Below are positions 32,004 to 39,921 of a stretch of 64,000 nt of DNA, in pieces; positions within the stretch are counted from its first letter, which is position 1, and every line of letters begins with the position of its first letter. The notes under the pieces are model-generated. The model was given only the letters and a program-made list of their open reading frames with translations, did no database searches and was not told the DNA's origin. Origin of the DNA: Limibacter armeniacum. Its GTDB lineage: Bacteria; Bacteroidota; Bacteroidia; Cytophagales; Flammeovirgaceae. Position numbers and translations under genes: made by a program. The stretch lies in contig NZ_JBAJNO010000009.1 of NCBI RefSeq assembly GCF_036880985.1, forward strand, positions 186,001 through 250,000, written 5' to 3'.

Positions 32004-33782
32004 TTACTTCTTGCCTTTTCTTTGTTTTGCCACATCTTCCTGAGCTTTCATAGCATCTTCAAGACGCTTCTGGAAGCCAGATTTCTTCTTGTTAACATTT
32101 TTCTTCTTGTTCTCCTCCATCATACGCTTCAGCTTGTCCTCATCAATGAAGTTACGGCTAAATACCTGCTGAGCGATTGTGATCAGGTTAGAGATAAAGT
32201 AGTAGTACGTCAGACCTGAAGAGTAGCTGTTAAAGAATACCAGGAAGAAAATTGGTGTGATGTAAGACACCATTTTCATTTGGTTGTTCTGCATACCACT
32301 GCTCATCTGGTTGTTGTAGTATGTAAACACAATCGTAGACGCTGCCCAAAGCAATGTGAACAGTGATACGTGGTCACCGTACATTGGAATCTCAAACGGC
32401 AGGTTCAGGATAGAGTCATAAGATGAAAGGTCATCTGCCCACAGGAATGACTGTTGACGCAATTGAATCGCATTCGGGAAGAAGTTGAACAGCGCTAGGA
32501 AAACAGGCATCTGAGCCAACATTGGAATACAACCACTGATTGGGTTTACACCTGCCTGCTGATAAAGCTTCATTTGCTCTGGTTGAGCCTTAGCCATATC
32601 GTCACCATGCTTCTCCTTGATCGCATCCAGTTCAGGCTTCAATACTCTCATCTTAGCCATTGACAGGTAAGACTTGTAAGTAAGCGGGAACAACAATCCT
32701 TTCACGATCAATACCATGATCAGGATAATGACCCCATAGTTTGAGATGAAACCATCTAGGAAGTCAAACAATGGAAGGATAATATACTTACTTAGCGGAG
32801 CAAACAGAGACCAACCCAAATAAACGTTTTTCTCAAAACCTGGAGTGATTGTCTCACAAATATGATATTCGTTCGGACCGAAGTAATAACGCAGGTTCGC
32901 ATCTTTGGATAATCCGTCAGCTGGAATCGCTAGAGCGATCTTAGTAGACTTCACAACCTGATCGTTGTCATCATTTACTTGAGAAGTGATGTTCAGGTCT
33001 GTGAATTTTTTGTCTGTAATCAGTGCAGAGTTAAAGAACTTCTGTTTTGAAGATACCCATCTGATAGGCTCTTCTACAGTTTCTTCCTGCAAGCTGTTAC
33101 TCATTGACAGGTAATCGAAGTCTTCCTCTGTAGTGTAGTAGTTCACTGTTGATCTCTGGCGAGACTCTGTAAGTCCTTTCTCAAGGCGCTTCATGTCATT
33201 TTGCCAATAGAAATCTACTTGAGGTACTTTCAGGTTTACGCCTGAAAGGTCTGCACTATAGTTCAGAACGAAACCTTCATCAGCCAAGCTATAAGTACGG
33301 CTCACCATCTTGTTGCTGCTGTCAGCCAACGTAAAGGTAATGCTGTTACCATTCTTGCTAGCCTGATAGTAAAGGCTGTTCAAGTCAATTTTTCCTTTGT
33401 CTGTAGCAACTTCCTCAATTACCTTACTTGAAGTCTCATCAAGCAATACAAGAGGTTCTTTTGTATAAGTCACATAATTCTTCAGTAAGACTTGTTTCAC
33501 CTTACCGCCGAATGTATCAAAAGTGATCTTTACGTCTTTGTTTTCCAGTACTACTTCCTTTGACTCTCCCTTCATGCCAGCAGCAAAGCTGCCAAACTTT
33601 TGTGTCAGTACTGAATCGCTTAGGGTAACTTCTTTTTTAGGAGTAGAGTTTGCTGAGTCTGCCAACTGCTCTGTCTTTACCTGATTGTCTGCCAGCTGTG
33701 CAGGATCAGGGCTGAAGAAGAACATGTAAGCAATCAGTAACCCAGATAGCAATACAAGTCCAATCGTCTGATTCTTGTCCAT
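32004..33782 (-). CDS. yidC: Membrane protein insertase YidC
   Basis: 592 residues from the ATG at 33782. A longer frame to 33830 adds 16 implausible residues before MDKNQTIGLVLLSG. The first helix (residues 6-22) anchors the large periplasmic beta domain (about 60-350). The conserved insertase core follows with five helices, about 355-555, including YGVIILIMVLIVKGLLFPLTYKSYLSMAKM, NPISGCIPMLAQMPVFLALF and the C-terminal TYYYFISNLITIAQQ. The tail is Lys-rich (KKKNVNKKKSGFQKR). It inserts and folds inner-membrane proteins with or without Sec. The conserved positive residue of the hydrophilic groove is expected in the VIVKGLLFPLTYK stretch. Confidence 0.96.
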   Translation of the reverse strand: MDKNQTIGLVLLSGLLIAYMFFFSPDPAQLADNQVKTEQLADSANSTPKKEVTLSDSVLTQKFGSFAAGMKGESKEVVLENKDVKITFDTFGGKVKQVLLKNYVTYTKEPLVLLDETSSKVIEEVATDKGKIDLNSLYYQASKNGNSITFTLADSSNKMVSRTYSLADEGFVLNYSADLSGVNLKVPQVDFYWQNDMKRLEKGLTESRQRSTVNYYTTEEDFDYLSMSNSLQEETVEEPIRWVSSKQKFFNSALITDKKFTDLNITSQVNDDNDQVVKSTKIALAIPADGLSKDANLRYYFGPNEYHICETITPGFEKNVYLGWSLFAPLSKYIILPLFDFLDGFISNYGVIILIMVLIVKGLLFPLTYKSYLSMAKMRVLKPELDAIKEKHGDDMAKAQPEQMKLYQQAGVNPISGCIPMLAQMPVFLALFNFFPNAIQLRQQSFLWADDLSSYDSILNLPFEIPMYGDHVSLFTLLWAASTIVFTYYNNQMSSGMQNNQMKMVSYITPIFFLVFFNSYSSGLTYYYFISNLITIAQQVFSRNFIDEDKLKRMMEENKKKNVNKKKSGFQKRLEDAMKAQEDVAKQRKGKK

Positions 33783-33925
33783 TCTAATGTTTGTTTCAAT
33801 TTGTTGAGAAAACACACCACTCTTCAGCAAGTCAGGCCAACTAGCCCTACCTAGCTTATTATGTGCTGCTTTCTACACCAATGCTTTCTTCAATCCAAAA
33901 AATACAATTGTCTATAAAATGACTG

Positions 33926-33933
33926 CAAATTTA
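33926..33933 (-). promoter_or_regulatory. -7 box for yidC
   Basis: On the minus strand this reads TAAATTTG followed by C, a perfect -7 match. It implies a leader of about 135 bases before the ATG at 33782, or another start nearer the gene. Confidence 0.4.
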
Positions 33934-34075
33934 AGAACAATTTGAAATTAATCAGTCCACAAACCAAATATTGCTTATTACATTATGAAGAATAGTAATA
34001 AAAGTCGATGACTATAGGCATTGGAAGGTCTGATTCCCCAACTTTCACTTTATCTTTTACCTGTCAATTTATCAA

Positions 34076-34107
34076 TAAAAAACCCGAAGGTTTGGTTCCT
34101 TCGGGTT
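34076..34107 (-). terminator. Terminator after pyrG
   Basis: AACCCGAAGG (34081-34090) and CCTTCGGGTT (34098-34107) make a perfect 10-bp stem with a 7-base loop. The minus strand continues into six T. Confidence 0.9.
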
Positions 34108-34122
34108 CAGGACCCTACACCC

Positions 34123-35736
34123 TTATTTTTTATTTTCAACCACCGCTTTGATGAAGTTGACAAAAAGTGGATGAGGGTTTTCTACAGTACTCTTATATTC
34201 CGGATGGAATTGGGCTGCGATATAGTAAGGATGCTCAGGAATCTCAACGATTTCCACCAAACCAGTCTCAGGGTTGATACCTGAAGCAATCATACCTTTC
34301 TTCTCAAATTCTTCCAGGTATTTGTTGTTGAACTCGTATCTGTGACGGTGTCTTTCACTGATCAATCCTTTGCCATAGATTCTATAAGCCAAAGTTCCTT
34401 TTTTCAGTTCACAAGGGTAAGCACCCAAACGCATAGTTCCTCCCATTTGAGAGATTGACTTCTGCTCTTCCATAATATCAATTACAGGATCTGGCGTGTC
34501 AGCCATCTCTGCAGAGTTTGCGCCTGGTAGGTTAAGCATGTCTCTTGCAAATGCAATCACACTTGCCTGCATACCCAAACAGATACCGAAGAAAGGCACA
34601 TTATTTTTTCTTGCAAAGCTAGCTGCATTGACCTTACCTTCCATTCCTCTTTCACCGAAACCTGGTGCTACCAGAATCCCGTCAAGACCTTGCAGGCGAA
34701 CTTCAGCATTGTCATTATCTTCCAGCTCTTCAGCCTTAATCCACTCCAGGTCTACCTTACATTCGTTGATAGCTCCAGCATGAATAAATCCTTCCGTAAT
34801 TGACTTATAAGCGTCAGGAAGCTCTACATATTTACCAATCAAACCTACTTTTACAGTCTGAGTTGGATTTTTCAGCTTCTGAAGGAACGCATTCCAATTT
34901 GTAAGATTTGGCTCATTGTAAGCAGGAAGATTCAGCTTCATCAAAGCAATCTCATCCAACTTCTCTTTGCGCATCATCAGTGGCACATCATAAATCGTAG
35001 ATGCATCACGTGATTCGATTACAGCATTCAGGTCTACGTTACAGAACTGTGCGATCTTACGACGCATGTCCATCGGCAACTCATGCTCTGTACGGCAAAC
35101 CAGAATATTAGGTTGGATACCTGCTTCCAGCAGCTGTTTTACAGAGTGTTGTGTTGGCTTGGTTTTCAATTCTCCAGCAGCACTCAAATAAGGCACCAAC
35201 GTCAGGTGGATGTTAAGTGCATTTGACGACCCCAGGTCAAACCTAGCCTGACGAACTGCCTCAATAAATGGCAGGGCTTCGATATCACCTACACAACCAC
35301 CAATCTCTGTAATTACAATATCATATTTACTGTCTTCAGAAACTTTGTAGAAGTTGTTTTTGATCTCGTCTGTAATGTGTGGTACTACCTGAACCGTCTT
35401 ACCCAAATACTCGCCATCTCTTTCTTTCTTGATGACATTGTAATAGATACGTCCGGTAGTTACATTGTTTGCTTGAGAAGTTGGGATGTTCAGGAAACGC
35501 TCATAGTGACCCAAATCAAGGTCTGTTTCTGCACCATCATCGGTCACATAGCACTCACCATGCTCATACGGGTTCATTGTACCCGGATCAATGTTGATAT
35601 ATGGATCGAATTTTTGGATGGTGACAGAATAGCCTCTTGCTTGAAGAAGCTTTGCCAATGATGCGGAGATAATACCTTTACCCAATGAGGAGGTCACACC
35701 CCCTGTTACGAAGATATACTTAGTTTGCGAAGACAT
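34123..35736 (-). CDS. pyrG: CTP synthase
   Basis: 537 residues, normal length. The synthetase domain opens TKYIFVTGGVTSSLGKGI with its P-loop and covers about residues 1-268. DPYINIDPGTMNPYEHGE and ITEIGGCVGDIE are its nucleotide and regulatory signatures. The glutaminase domain has GICLGMQASVIAF, with the nucleophile Cys at about 388, and the His-Glu pair in QFHPEYKST near 515. It converts UTP to CTP using glutamine and ATP in the cytoplasm. A perfect -7 box lies 26 bases before the start. Confidence 0.98.
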   Translation of the reverse strand: MSSQTKYIFVTGGVTSSLGKGIISASLAKLLQARGYSVTIQKFDPYINIDPGTMNPYEHGECYVTDDGAETDLDLGHYERFLNIPTSQANNVTTGRIYYNVIKKERDGEYLGKTVQVVPHITDEIKNNFYKVSEDSKYDIVITEIGGCVGDIEALPFIEAVRQARFDLGSSNALNIHLTLVPYLSAAGELKTKPTQHSVKQLLEAGIQPNILVCRTEHELPMDMRRKIAQFCNVDLNAVIESRDASTIYDVPLMMRKEKLDEIALMKLNLPAYNEPNLTNWNAFLQKLKNPTQTVKVGLIGKYVELPDAYKSITEGFIHAGAINECKVDLEWIKAEELEDNDNAEVRLQGLDGILVAPGFGERGMEGKVNAASFARKNNVPFFGICLGMQASVIAFARDMLNLPGANSAEMADTPDPVIDIMEEQKSISQMGGTMRLGAYPCELKKGTLAYRIYGKGLISERHRHRYEFNNKYLEEFEKKGMIASGINPETGLVEIVEIPEHPYYIAAQFHPEYKSTVENPHPLFVNFIKAVVENKK

Positions 35737-35761
35737 TTTAACTGTTTACTCTTGGTTTGCG

Positions 35762-35769
35762 CAAAGCTA
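35762..35769 (-). promoter_or_regulatory. -7 box for pyrG
   Basis: On the minus strand TAGCTTTG followed by C is a perfect -7 match. Predicted start about 35755, leaving a short leader of about 19 bases. No clear -33 box. Confidence 0.5.
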
Positions 35770-35873
35770 GGAAAAAAATTATTTCAATTTTTATCCGCTA
35801 TAATGCAATTATCATTTATTTGACAAAAGAAGTTATTTTGTTACCTATTGGCAGCCAATTTTGGCTTCTTCTA

Positions 35874-36935
35874 TCATTCTTCTTCATGAAAATACACGAT
35901 GTAGTAATTCATGTTCTTATCGTTATCAAATCCTTTCTCGATATACTGCTCATTTCCTTTGACAGCAATCTGAACTTTACCACCGTCTAACTTGATCAGG
36001 CTCTTAAAGTCTTTTTTCGATTTCTTAACTGCTTGTGAGGAAATATTGAACTCATCATATACCGGAATCTCATATTTCTCCTTGAAGTCCTTCTTGTAGT
36101 CCGAGAATGCATCAATCACCTGTGGCTCTTCAATCACTTCGTTTTCGAACTCCACCACGTTGAACTCATCCTTTTCAGAGAAATATTTCAGAGAACGGTT
36201 CAACAGGTCAATCTGCTGAGGTTTCTCCACATTATGGTCCTCATTAAAGACATCCTCCACAAAACCTCTACAAAGCTGCAAATAGTTCTGTGTATGGTAA
36301 TAACTGTCTTCACGGGCCATCAAACGCAAGAAACTCTCTTTCCAGTATTGGGCTTCCACTGACTTTTGAGGACTGTCTTTAAGAATTACCTTAAAACCTT
36401 TATCCTCTTCAGATTTCACAATCAGACAACCTTTATCAAGTTTCTTGATATTAACCCCTTCCTCTTGCTTCAACTCAAACTGACCATTTTCCGAATCGCT
36501 TACCTTCAGGAACCTTTCCTTGTTCTCAGATTTGAAAAGTCCGATCGCATCCACTACATCACCATCCACGATGCAGTCTTCCAAGTAAGCAACATAAAAT
36601 TCACCACCTTTGATACGTGGGTGTGTCGAGTTTCCATAAAGGTGCTTCGCCATATTTTGGGACTGAAGCATAAACTCATCAAAAGGGTTGGCAAAAAGCC
36701 TACGGGCAAACCCAAACATTTCATTCAGGTTCAAATCACCTGACTCATCCCAGAAATGGTACATAGCCCCTTCCTTTATAGGCTTCAGGAAATATTCCAT
36801 CACTCCTTTTTGAAGGTTGCTACCCTCTTCAAGAGCCAATTCAAACTCCCCTAAAACAAGATCTTCTTCCTGTACCTTGTTGCCCACTTTGTGAAGGGCG
36901 ATATGCTTCAGCTTTACACTGTTGAAATCGAGCAT
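35874..36935 (-). CDS. Nucleoid-associated protein (NdpA/NA37 family)
   Basis: 353 residues, no signal or membrane segment. It opens with SVKLKHIALHKVGNKVQEEDLVLGE and continues with MFGFARRLFANPFDEFMLQSQNMAKHLY and GGEFYVAYLEDCIVDGDVVDAIGLFKSENKERFLKV, the layout of the 37-kDa nucleoid-associated family. The C-terminal half includes SQAVKKSKKDFKSLIKLDGGKVQI and a closing MNYYIVYFHEEE. Family members bind double-stranded DNA. Bacteroidota often carry one such gene on the chromosome. The gene is monocistronic and divergent from the nitroreductase gene. Its promoter region contains a dyad (37033-37055) that could be an operator. Confidence 0.87.
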   Translation of the reverse strand: MLDFNSVKLKHIALHKVGNKVQEEDLVLGEFELALEEGSNLQKGVMEYFLKPIKEGAMYHFWDESGDLNLNEMFGFARRLFANPFDEFMLQSQNMAKHLYGNSTHPRIKGGEFYVAYLEDCIVDGDVVDAIGLFKSENKERFLKVSDSENGQFELKQEEGVNIKKLDKGCLIVKSEEDKGFKVILKDSPQKSVEAQYWKESFLRLMAREDSYYHTQNYLQLCRGFVEDVFNEDHNVEKPQQIDLLNRSLKYFSEKDEFNVVEFENEVIEEPQVIDAFSDYKKDFKEKYEIPVYDEFNISSQAVKKSKKDFKSLIKLDGGKVQIAVKGNEQYIEKGFDNDKNMNYYIVYFHEEE

Positions 36936-37340
36936 TGTCTTCGTATGGTTTAATGGTTCGGATGGTGAAATAGCAATGATTCACTTCTACCGGAAATGTA
37001 CATTTCGCTATTCAAAAGCTGCAAAAATAAGAAAGCCTTTCGTAAAAAAAGGCTTCTTTGTAAAAATTAAATACTATTGTGATCTATTCAGCTCTGATTA
37101 CAGACATTATATTTTTTTGGGGAACTTTTATCGAGTATCTTCTTTAAATATTTCGTCCAATTAAACTGAACGTTTAACCTTTCACTTACTGGAGTTCGAA
37201 ATATCGTACACCTAATAATACGCTTTGGACACAAACTAGAATGAGCACATTAAAGAATGTACCTGAGATATTTAATTATTTTTAATTTTCTTTAATTTAA
37301 GTACACTATAACCCACTTTAAACAATAAACCCAATACGTG
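36936..37340. other. 405-base divergent promoter region with a dyad
   Basis: For the minus-strand gene at 35874, TATTTTTG followed by C (37022-37029 on the minus strand) is a perfect -7 box. Just upstream of it, AAGCCTTT (37033-37040) and AAAGGCTT (37048-37055) form a perfect 8-bp dyad with a 7-base spacer centred at about -29, where a regulator could sit. For the + strand nitroreductase I see no clear promoter. Confidence 0.4.
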
Positions 37341-37913
37341 ATGAACGAAAAAGAACTTTCTATCAATAGTCTGATTGAAAGAAGATGGAGTCCGAGAGCA
37401 TTTTCAGACCGTCTGATTGAACCCAATAAAATCCACCAACTATTTAAAGCTGCCAGCTGGGCTGCCTCAAGCTTTAATGAGCAACCTTGGCGTTTTATTT
37501 ATGCGACAAAAGACCAACCGGAAGGATATAAAAACCTGCTAGATTGTTTGGTCGAATTCAACCAGCAGTGGGCCACCTCTGCTCCTTTGCTAATCCTTTC
37601 AGTTGCAAGCAAAAAATTCCAACATAATGACACCGTCAACCGTCATGCTTGGCACGATGTAGGACAAGCAGCAGCAACTATGGCTATCCAAGCCACGGAA
37701 CTAGGATTATATATGCACCAAATGGCAGGGTTTGACTCAGAAAAAGCACAAAAAACACTGGGCATACCTGATGAGTTCGAACCTGTAGCCATGATTGCTG
37801 TAGGATATATAGGCGATCCCAACTCATTACCTGATGGTCTTAGAGAAAAAGAGACAGCACCAAGAAGCAGAAAATCACTTGAGGATTTCACCTTTCAGGG
37901 AAAGTGGAAATAA
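37341..37913 (+). CDS. Nitroreductase-family flavoprotein
   Basis: 190 residues. A GTG directly before the ATG at 37341 is also in frame, but the ATG is preferred. The FMN-binding signatures are RRWSPRAFSDRLIE (Arg-Arg-x-x-x-Arg) at the front, AASWAASSFNEQPWRFIYAT, and the later GQAAATMAIQATELGLYMHQMAGFD and PVAMIAVGYIGD. The enzyme is cytoplasmic and reduces quinones, nitro groups or related compounds with NAD(P)H. The natural substrate is unknown. It is 57 bases ahead of the unknown gene at 37971 on the same strand, and the two may be co-transcribed. Confidence 0.93.
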   Translation: MNEKELSINSLIERRWSPRAFSDRLIEPNKIHQLFKAASWAASSFNEQPWRFIYATKDQPEGYKNLLDCLVEFNQQWATSAPLLILSVASKKFQHNDTVNRHAWHDVGQAAATMAIQATELGLYMHQMAGFDSEKAQKTLGIPDEFEPVAMIAVGYIGDPNSLPDGLREKETAPRSRKSLEDFTFQGKWK

Positions 37914-37970
37914 TCTCAGCACAAACATCCTATTAGCTTTACTTTACTACTATCAATACCTAATTATTAT

Positions 37971-38417
37971 ATGAGACATACCAAACAAGTACTGAAAGAT
38001 GTATTTGGAAGCAAAGAAAATGGCTTCGAGTATCTAAAAAAATGGAGAACGGGAGACAAAAAAACGCCTGTACTGTTTGTATATACAGAACAGGACCCCA
38101 CTACTGTCAATGATTTTGCTAATTGGCTTACCTCAATGGTACATGATGCGGATGTATTTAGTGGTTCACAGTTTACAGCCAATAAAGTTTCCAAAAACAC
38201 AGTCATTGTCAAAGACATTGGAAAGGTTTCTGAGGATATGTTAGATGAGGTAATCAAGGCGATGAAAAATGATAAAAGGATTGTGGTAGCTGCATCTCAG
38301 CGCCCCACTATTCTTGATTTTATACATGATGCCTCATTACGTGTCGCTAAACTAGAAGCATTTGATATGGATAAAGCTAATGAAGAGATACAGGATTTGT
38401 TAAAGGAAATAAGCTAG
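37971..38417 (+). CDS. Hypothetical 148-residue cytoplasmic protein
   Basis: There is no signal and no membrane segment. The pattern is alternating strands and helices: TPVLFVYTEQDPTTVNDFANWL, NTVIVKDIGKVSEDMLDEVIKAM, KRIVVAASQRPTILDFIHD, and a terminal helix MDKANEEIQDLLKEIS. The order of strand, Asp-containing strand and a strand with polar end (VAASQRP) is faintly like the core of an AAA+ or DnaA-type module whose P-loop has been lost, but this is a weak impression. I do not recognise the family. It follows the nitroreductase by 57 bases and precedes the ATE-like gene by 90 bases, all on one strand. Confidence 0.7.
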   Translation: MRHTKQVLKDVFGSKENGFEYLKKWRTGDKKTPVLFVYTEQDPTTVNDFANWLTSMVHDADVFSGSQFTANKVSKNTVIVKDIGKVSEDMLDEVIKAMKNDKRIVVAASQRPTILDFIHDASLRVAKLEAFDMDKANEEIQDLLKEIS

Positions 38418-38507
38418 CAACCACCATATCAGTGTTTTGAAAGTGCCGATGCCATTTATTGGCGGTCGGCTTGTTAGGATTAGGAATCTGAAAATACCTT
38501 ATTCGTT

Positions 38508-39839
38508 ATGATTTTCGGTGTAATCACCCCACATCAGGAACCCGTAGGCAGAAAGAGCCTTGACAGGCTATTGGCTCAAGGCTACTTCAGGCATGGATAC
38601 ATTGTAGCCGCCTATGAAATGATGTACTTTGATGAAAAGATACAAGGGGTTGTCCCGTTAAGAAGCAGGCTTCAAGGCTATGAGTTTTCCAAAAGACAGC
38701 GTAAGCTAATTAGAAAAAACCGGGACAGGTTCAGGAAAGAGGTTCGCCCACTAAAAATAACAGCAGAAAAAGACCGCTTATACAGGCAATATAAAAGCTA
38801 CCGCTTTAAAGAGCAGGTAGAACGGTCTCTCAGTGACTTCTTTGGCTTGACTGGAAACCCTTATGCTAAAAAAGCCTATGATACATGGGAAATAGCATTC
38901 TATGACGGAAATAAGTTAGCGGCCATCAGCTTTGTTGATATAGGTGAAAAAGCGATGGCAAGTCTCTTGTGTGCTTTTGACCCTGACTACACTTCCTACA
39001 GTCTAGGTTTCTATTCTATGCTGGAAGAAACAACTTTAGCCATGGAGTTGGGACTCGACTACTATTATCCGGGGTATACACTTGATGGTCCTTCCTGTTT
39101 CGATTACAAACTGAGAGGAAACAACCTAGAGTTTTATGATTGGAAAGCTAACTGGAAATCCTGGAATGAATTTAAAGCAGAATCCACATTATGCTTCCAA
39201 CAAAGAAAAGTATTGCTTCAGGGCATTCAGGATATCAACCGTCAGTTAGAGATAGAAGGTAAGATCGTTGAACACACAGAGTATTTTAGCCATATATGGC
39301 ATGACACATTTGAGTTAGCCAATGTAGTCAAAGCGCCATTTTACTTGTCATTCAAACTTAGTCCTTATCATGAGATTGTGGTTCGGTACCTAAATCAGGA
39401 AGGTACTTTTGTAGCCGAGACCTGTAATTACCAGACACATAACCAACTACAGGATTATATAGAGACAAAAGACACCAAGCAAATCTCTAGTTTGATCAAA
39501 ACACATTACCTTAAGATCAACCACCTGTATCAGAATCTTTTCGCCAAACTGAAAGAGCTGGAAGAGAGCCTTTACAATGAGGATGAAACCTATCAGGAGA
39601 TCTCATTACAAGGAAGTTCAAGGATTTTCCCTGAATTTATGTGGCTTTCTTTTACGTCAAGAGACTACAACTGGGCTGTTGGCCTTCGTTTCAATGACGG
39701 TATTCCTCACTACATCCCTTCCTATTACTCTTATAGAGAAGGACAATGGAAAAACTGTGGATGGGCAACCACTACTAATGAGGTTAAAGAGTTGATCAAC
39801 AGAAAAATTGAAGAATTAGGTTGTGAAGAATTTACCTAA
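38508..39839 (+). CDS. ATE-family aminoacyl-tRNA-protein transferase, atypical
   Basis: 443 residues. Residues about 20-215 follow the ATE/Bpt pattern. LDRLLAQGYFRHGY and VPLRSRLQGYEFSKRQRKLIRKNRD match the region around the Cys motif and the Ser-Lys-x-Gln-Arg segment. The acyltransferase (GNAT-like) fold follows with KLAAISFVDIGEKAMASLLCAFDPDYTSYSLGFYSMLEETTLAMELGLDYYYPGY (only the general match is meant). The cysteines that normally precede PLR are absent (YEMMYFDEKIQGVVPLR). Residues about 220-443 are an extra region, largely helical then beta, of no family I know. ATE proteins move Arg or Leu from tRNA onto protein N-termini to make degradation signals. Whether this one does so is uncertain. 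Confidence 0.75.
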   Translation: MIFGVITPHQEPVGRKSLDRLLAQGYFRHGYIVAAYEMMYFDEKIQGVVPLRSRLQGYEFSKRQRKLIRKNRDRFRKEVRPLKITAEKDRLYRQYKSYRFKEQVERSLSDFFGLTGNPYAKKAYDTWEIAFYDGNKLAAISFVDIGEKAMASLLCAFDPDYTSYSLGFYSMLEETTLAMELGLDYYYPGYTLDGPSCFDYKLRGNNLEFYDWKANWKSWNEFKAESTLCFQQRKVLLQGIQDINRQLEIEGKIVEHTEYFSHIWHDTFELANVVKAPFYLSFKLSPYHEIVVRYLNQEGTFVAETCNYQTHNQLQDYIETKDTKQISSLIKTHYLKINHLYQNLFAKLKELEESLYNEDETYQEISLQGSSRIFPEFMWLSFTSRDYNWAVGLRFNDGIPHYIPSYYSYREGQWKNCGWATTTNEVKELINRKIEELGCEEFT

Positions 39840-39861
39840 TCGCTTTTCTTCTAATAAATAA

Positions 39862-39905
39862 AAGCGCCACTTTCCATAACTGGAAAGTGGCGCTTCTTTA
39901 TTTTT
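39862..39905. terminator. Bidirectional terminator, ATE-like gene / TonB receptor
   Basis: AAGCGCCACTTTCCA (39862-39876) and TGGAAAGTGGCGCTT (39881-39895) form a perfect 15-bp stem with a TAAC loop, flanked by T-rich sequence on both strands. Confidence 0.93.
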
Positions 39906-39921
39906 AAAGTCAGTGTACCAA

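Noticed and set aside
34021-34284. 87-residue + strand frame at the end of pyrG
   Set aside because: It overlaps the pyrG terminator and coding end and has no coding character.
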